DNA of 64,000 nucleotides from the NCBI GenBank assembly GCA_037957365.1, contig JARHVA010008426.1, positions 309,001 to 373,000 on the forward strand, given 5' to 3'. The notes below the pieces were generated by a model that was not told the DNA's origin, did no database searches, and saw nothing but the letters and a program-made list of their open reading frames with translations. Made by a program: the position numbers and the translations under genes. Source of the DNA: Torreya grandis (taxonomy: Eukaryota > Streptophyta > Pinopsida > Cupressales > Taxaceae). Each line of letters opens with the position of its first letter. Position 1 is the first letter of the stretch. This document shows, one piece after another, positions 62,181 to 64,000 of the stretch.

Positions 62181-62999
62181 AAAAAGAAAATATAGATATT
62201 TGAAACCTTTTTAATGAACTTGATGTATCATGATATGGGTAAACAAGCACAAGGCTAATAAGGATTATAATTTACATTAATTTTGTCAAAATTACCTTGA
62301 AGTTTGTTAAGCATGACTTACAAAGAAAATTTCAAGGTGGTCAATCAAGGTGTAGGTTTGATTTTAAAAGTTTTTTATGAACCTCTCTAATGGCAGCCAA
62401 AAATTTTCTAACATGTTTTAAATAATAAATAAGTTATTTCTAACATAATTAATTCAAAAAGTGAATCCAACAAGTTATTATAATATATTAGGCAATGTCT
62501 TTTATTTCATTTGACTGACCACACATTCCCTCTTATTTCCCATTTATCCAATAACTAAATTAATGAATTATATAAATATAAGTCAATGGAAATGTTTGGA
62601 TCATTTTGGTAATGAGGAGTCATGGTTCCTCCAAGATGGAGGGTGAGGTCAACATTGTCTTCCGTTAGTTTCTCAATAGGTCTTGGAATAACCTTGCATC
62701 AAAAGAATTGATGAGCCATGAATTTATATCAAAAAATATTCATTCAACCATATTGTTACTTATTCATTCTCCCTAAATCTCTTTGAAACTTCATATCTCA
62801 TGTTTCAATACAAACATTATTACATTTCTATTGAAAAAGAGACCTATAGGTTTAAATTTTTTCCCTTTGAGATATAAATGGAGAAATATGTGATATTAGC
62901 CCTAGAAACATATCTCCATTTCCTCAAAATGCTTACTATGAAGTTATGACCCTCATGAATCGTTGATAATTCATTATTTGACACTTTAGATCCTATGTA

Positions 63000-64000
63000 A
63001 TCTCTTTTCTACCTCAAACCCACCTTGTTCCTTTGTTCTGTTAACACCTACAAACCTATGAATTTACATTCCTTTCATGTTTGGTCTATTAAGGCTCATA
63101 TGATTCCTTATAATGGATTTATAGAGCTATATATCATGAAATATGATGTTTATTTAGTGAATACCATCATCATCATGTGTGAAAACATCTTTTACCTTCA
63201 GTGAGCTTGTATGCAACTCAACATGAATGGAGATTTTTCTTCTTATAAGGGTCACACTTTCAAAATGAGGCATTTAGAGTCATTAATTAATATTTTTCAT
63301 ATCCAATATATCCTCTCTTATTTATCACATTCCTCCAAGGGGCTTGAAACTACCATCTCAAGGAGAAAAACTAAGCATATAGGGTTTTTGTACGGTTTTA
63401 GACCACCCTACCTTCTTAATGATTGATCATAAAGGAGGATACACTAATATAAAATATATGTACATGGATTTTAATTCCATTATGACCCCATCATATTCTC
63501 AAGATATCAATTCACCAATCTCTCTCCTCTGTATGAAATGAGCAAACCAAAACTACCTTTACAAGTCTGCTGAGGAGCTCTATAGGAGAAAAGAAGTATT
63601 TATTGATTTTATTAGACCTTAACTCATAAAAATGTATATTTTTAGTCTAAGGGTGATGTAATAGGCAATGTGGGTTACTATAGATGAACTTAATTATAAA
63701 AACCTACAACCACCTTTTGGAAAACCCCTTTTTTACCATGAAAACTGTCATATTCTACTTGAAGACCCTTTTGAAATAGTATTAATAGAGTTTTTCATGC
63801 TTTTATAGATGAATTAAATGTGATATGACAATATCCAAACTATGTAACTACCATTATTTCACAAATCTCCTTTTAAACATTATAAAATGGTCAAAAAACA
63901 CCTCAAAAAGGCTTATAACATTAGAGAGGAAAAAAACATTTCATGGGCATTTGTACAGAACAAAGGAGGGTATGGAATGGCTTGACAAATTTTAAGTGAA
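63000..64000 (+). pseudogene. Decayed unknown coding remnant, repeat unit 2 (partial)
   Basis: This is the counterpart of unit 1: LKPTLFLCSVNTYKPMNLHS, then FHVWSIKAHMIPYNGFIELY, IIIMCENIFYLQ and an open stretch at 63211-63426 with MNGDFSSYKGHTFKMRHLES and RRKTKHIGFLYGFRPPYLLN. Further on come LSPLYEMSKPKLPLQVC and KPTTTFWK. The frame is as broken as in unit 1 and runs off the window. Function unknown. Confidence 0.45.

Larger units (their letters stand above)
60665..64000 (+). repeat. Head-to-tail duplication, period about 1.82 kb
   Basis: Unit 1 runs from about 60665 to 62485 and unit 2 from about 62486 to past the window end. Matching landmarks are 'ctccaagatgga' at 60809 and 62629, 'gaaaacatcttttacc' at 61366 and 63181, and 'caaaggagggtatggaatg' at 62139 and 63961, giving offsets of 1,815-1,822. 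Divergence is substantial, so the duplication is old. It may extend beyond the window. Confidence 0.8.

Noticed and set aside
1..64000. tRNA, rRNA or other structural RNA genes
   Set aside because: No cloverleaf with A and B box text or rRNA-like block was seen on either strand. Only primer-binding sites complementary to tRNA ends are present.

Overview
This window is intergenic DNA from a large-genome land plant. No intact gene is visible. The sequence is AT-rich and CpG is scarce by eye, while TpG/CpA is abundant. Almost all of the first 57 kb is decayed LTR retrotransposon. Most in-frame stops are TAG or TAA where the family carries CAG or CAA (Gln), as expected from long exposure to cytosine methylation and deamination. 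Both Ty3/gypsy types carry a plant-type second RNase H (aRNH), so a seed plant is likely. A gymnosperm or another giant-genome plant fits, but I cannot name a species.

Reading from right to left gives a chain of nested insertions. Element F (+ strand, 47917 to about 57.7 kb) is a Tat-type Ty3/gypsy element. It keeps part of gag, then PR, RT, RNaseH, aRNH, INT, a 3' untranslated region, a polypurine tract and the start of its 3' LTR. Its gag is cut at 47916 by the LTR of element G (- strand). G's LTR is cut at 45276 by element E (- strand). E carries, inside its leader, a complete SIRE-like Ty1/copia element H (- strand, 31346-41813) with two 3.2-kb LTRs, a perfect 5-bp target duplication and gag but no pol. 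E is cut at 27947 by element D (- strand). D's integrase is cut at 19619 by element C (- strand). C's gag is cut at 11755 by element A (- strand Tat type), which runs out of the window at position 1. The missing left halves of A, C, D, E, G and F should lie beyond position 1 in that order.

Two Ty3/gypsy designs are present. A and F have the order PR-RT-RNaseH-aRNH-INT. D has PR-aRNH-RT-RNaseH-INT, and C, E and probably G belong with D by gag and LTR similarity. C carries a decayed reading frame of about 1,100 codons (17518 to 14185, - strand) inside what looks like its LTR, just upstream of the LTR TATA box. The product is not recognised. The D and E LTRs carry a 103-bp minisatellite and a roughly 30-bp repeat. 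A younger 1.05-kb foldback element sits inside one LTR of H.

The right end (about 57.7-64 kb) is older or unrelated flanking DNA. It includes a head-to-tail duplication with a period of about 1.82 kb (60665 to beyond 64000) whose units hold matching remnants of an unidentified coding sequence. Nothing here is likely to make a working protein: every RT has lost part of its YxDD box, and PR and INT catalytic residues are also lost.
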